This document shows positions 6,216 to 7,174 of a DNA stretch of 7,174 nt, one piece after another. Origin of the DNA: GCA-2716065 sp036123135 (lineage in GTDB: Bacteria > Bacteroidota > Bacteroidia > Flavobacteriales_D > Parvicellaceae). The notes under the pieces are model-generated. The model made no database searches. It was given only the letters and a program-made list of their open reading frames with translations, and had not been told where the DNA came from. The DNA is taken from the NCBI GenBank assembly GCA_036123135.1, contig JAZADZ010000066.1, positions 1 through 7,174 on the forward strand, written 5' to 3'. Each line of letters starts with the position of its first letter. Position 1 is the first letter of the stretch. The translations under genes and the position numbers were made by a program.

Positions 6216-7174
6216 TCACCCTTAAACTGAATTCTTTTATTCTTCTTAAAAGGATATTTATTGTTCTCTTGATTGACATCAGCAAGCCTCCCAGTTGGAT
6301 CGATGATAATTTCTTCAATTTTGCTCAATTTTTCATCAATAGTAAAAGTGTATTCTGGGTAGACCCACGGCCAGTCAGGAAGGGTTTTAAATTCCTCAAA
6401 AAAAGCATCATTGGATTTACTTCCTCTCATTATTCTTAATGGAATTGTAAACCAATTGAATGATCCGTCCTTAAACTTAACTAATATATCTATCGGCATG
6501 GGCATGTCTTCAACTCTAGACAATGTTATTGAAGTAGCTCCTTCAACTTTATCAACAGACTTTAAAGAATAATCAATTCGATTGGTTGTATTAATGAATT
6601 GTTCAAAATACCAATCTAATTCTAAACCACTTTCTTTTTCCATTATGCGTTTAAAATCTTGAGGGGTGGGGTGCTTAAATCTCCAATCATAATAGTATCT
6701 TTTCATCCCTCTCATTAAGGTACTGTCACCGATGATATATCCAAGTTGACTTAAAAAAACAGCTCCTTTACTATATGCATTAACTCCATAAACATAATTT
6801 TTCTTGTAAAAATCTGCATGAGTTGACAATGGTTCTTGAAATTCAGAATTAGCCAACCTAATGTAGCTCCTATATTGCCTAGAAAATGGATTTAAATAGT
6901 TGGTATTAAATAAGTAGTCCATTGTCATGTATTGTGCATACGTGCAAAAACCTTCATCCATCCATTCGTATTTGGATTCATTCGTAGCCAGTAAACCCTG
7001 AAACCAACTGTGAATGGATTCATGAACAGTTACGCTAACTAGCCCTTTAAATGAACCTCCTGCAGTTATCAAAGTACACATGGGATACTCCATACCACCA
7101 TCTCCACCTTGAATAATTGAATATTGTTTGTATGGATAAGTACCAAAATTCTTATTGACATAATTAAAAGATTT
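6212..7174 (-). CDS. M1-family zinc metallopeptidase (partial, N-terminus beyond window)
   Basis: The frame is open to the right edge, giving the C-terminal 320 residues; the Met at 7093 lies inside the substrate-binding motif and is not the start. Numbered from the window edge, G26-G27-M28-E29-Y30-P31 matches the GxMEN exopeptidase motif of the M1 family, with Tyr for Asn. H51-E52-S-I-H55 is the HEXXH zinc site and E74 (WMDEGF) is the third zinc ligand at exactly the M1 spacing (HEXXH-x18-E). Tyr134 in YSKGA is the expected transition-state Tyr. After residue 230 comes a beta-rich region (GATSITLSRVEDMPMPIDILVKF) and the IDPTGRLADVNQENN ending common in Bacteroidota M1 enzymes. The enzyme should remove N-terminal residues from peptides; an envelope or periplasmic location is likely but the signal region is not visible. 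All catalytic residues are intact. It converges on the barrel gene with a four-base overlap of the ends. Confidence 0.95.
   Translation of the reverse strand, partial: KSFNYVNKNFGTYPYKQYSIIQGGDGGMEYPMCTLITAGGSFKGLVSVTVHESIHSWFQGLLATNESKYEWMDEGFCTYAQYMTMDYLFNTNYLNPFSRQYRSYIRLANSEFQEPLSTHADFYKKNYVYGVNAYSKGAVFLSQLGYIIGDSTLMRGMKRYYYDWRFKHPTPQDFKRIMEKESGLELDWYFEQFINTTNRIDYSLKSVDKVEGATSITLSRVEDMPMPIDILVKFKDGSFNWFTIPLRIMRGSKSNDAFFEEFKTLPDWPWVYPEYTFTIDEKLSKIEEIIIDPTGRLADVNQENNKYPFKKNKRIQFKGD

Noticed and set aside
6203..6222. AGGGT/ACCCT hairpin at the convergent gene ends as an intrinsic terminator.
   Set aside because: The stem has five pairs, the T run is in the loop rather than after the stem, and no U tract follows on either strand.
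7091..7093. ATG at 7093 as the true start of the peptidase.
   Set aside because: The frame continues open to the window edge and this Met is the one in the conserved GGMEYP motif, so it is internal.

Overview
The window is AT-rich DNA from a member of the Bacteroidota, most likely Flavobacteriales or a close relative. The evidence is a very long TonB-dependent receptor with an N-terminal carboxypeptidase-regulatory-like domain, several signal peptides ending just before Gln (FSQ, HAQ, YAQ), a large secreted protein of a type common in Flavobacteriales next to the receptor, and the absence of Shine-Dalgarno-like purine tracts before the starts. Six genes are visible; the two at the window edges are cut.

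Left block (1-4604, minus strand): the receptor gene (4604->882) is followed after 19 bases by a gene for a large exported protein that leaves the window at base 1. They are almost certainly one transcript. There is no SusD-like partner in view, so this is not a classic Sus polysaccharide locus; the substrate cannot be read from the sequence. Upstream of the receptor lies 229 bases of AT-rich intergenic DNA (4605-4833) holding two groups of inverted repeats that could be regulatory.

Middle block (4834-6215): a small, exported, extremely basic protein (5142->4834, minus) diverges from a two-gene plus-strand unit. That unit is a Rieske-fold lipoprotein with a TTG start (5188-5619) and an outer-membrane beta-barrel protein (5619-6215), which share one base in TAATG. 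The 45 bases between the divergent starts contain a perfect 16-base palindrome. The Rieske-like protein keeps four cysteines at recognisable places but appears to have lost both histidine ligands of the [2Fe-2S] cluster.

Right block (6212-7174, minus strand): the C-terminal 320 residues of an M1-family zinc metallopeptidase, with GGMEYP, HEXXH-x18-E and the catalytic Tyr all visible. Its end overlaps the end of the barrel gene by four bases.

All products are predicted to pass through the envelope (the start of the peptidase is not visible). Nothing indicates a mobile element, CRISPR array, phage, tRNA or rRNA. The most promising candidate for something little described is the coupled pair of a His-less Rieske-fold lipoprotein and a small barrel; the rest is ordinary Bacteroidota envelope biology.
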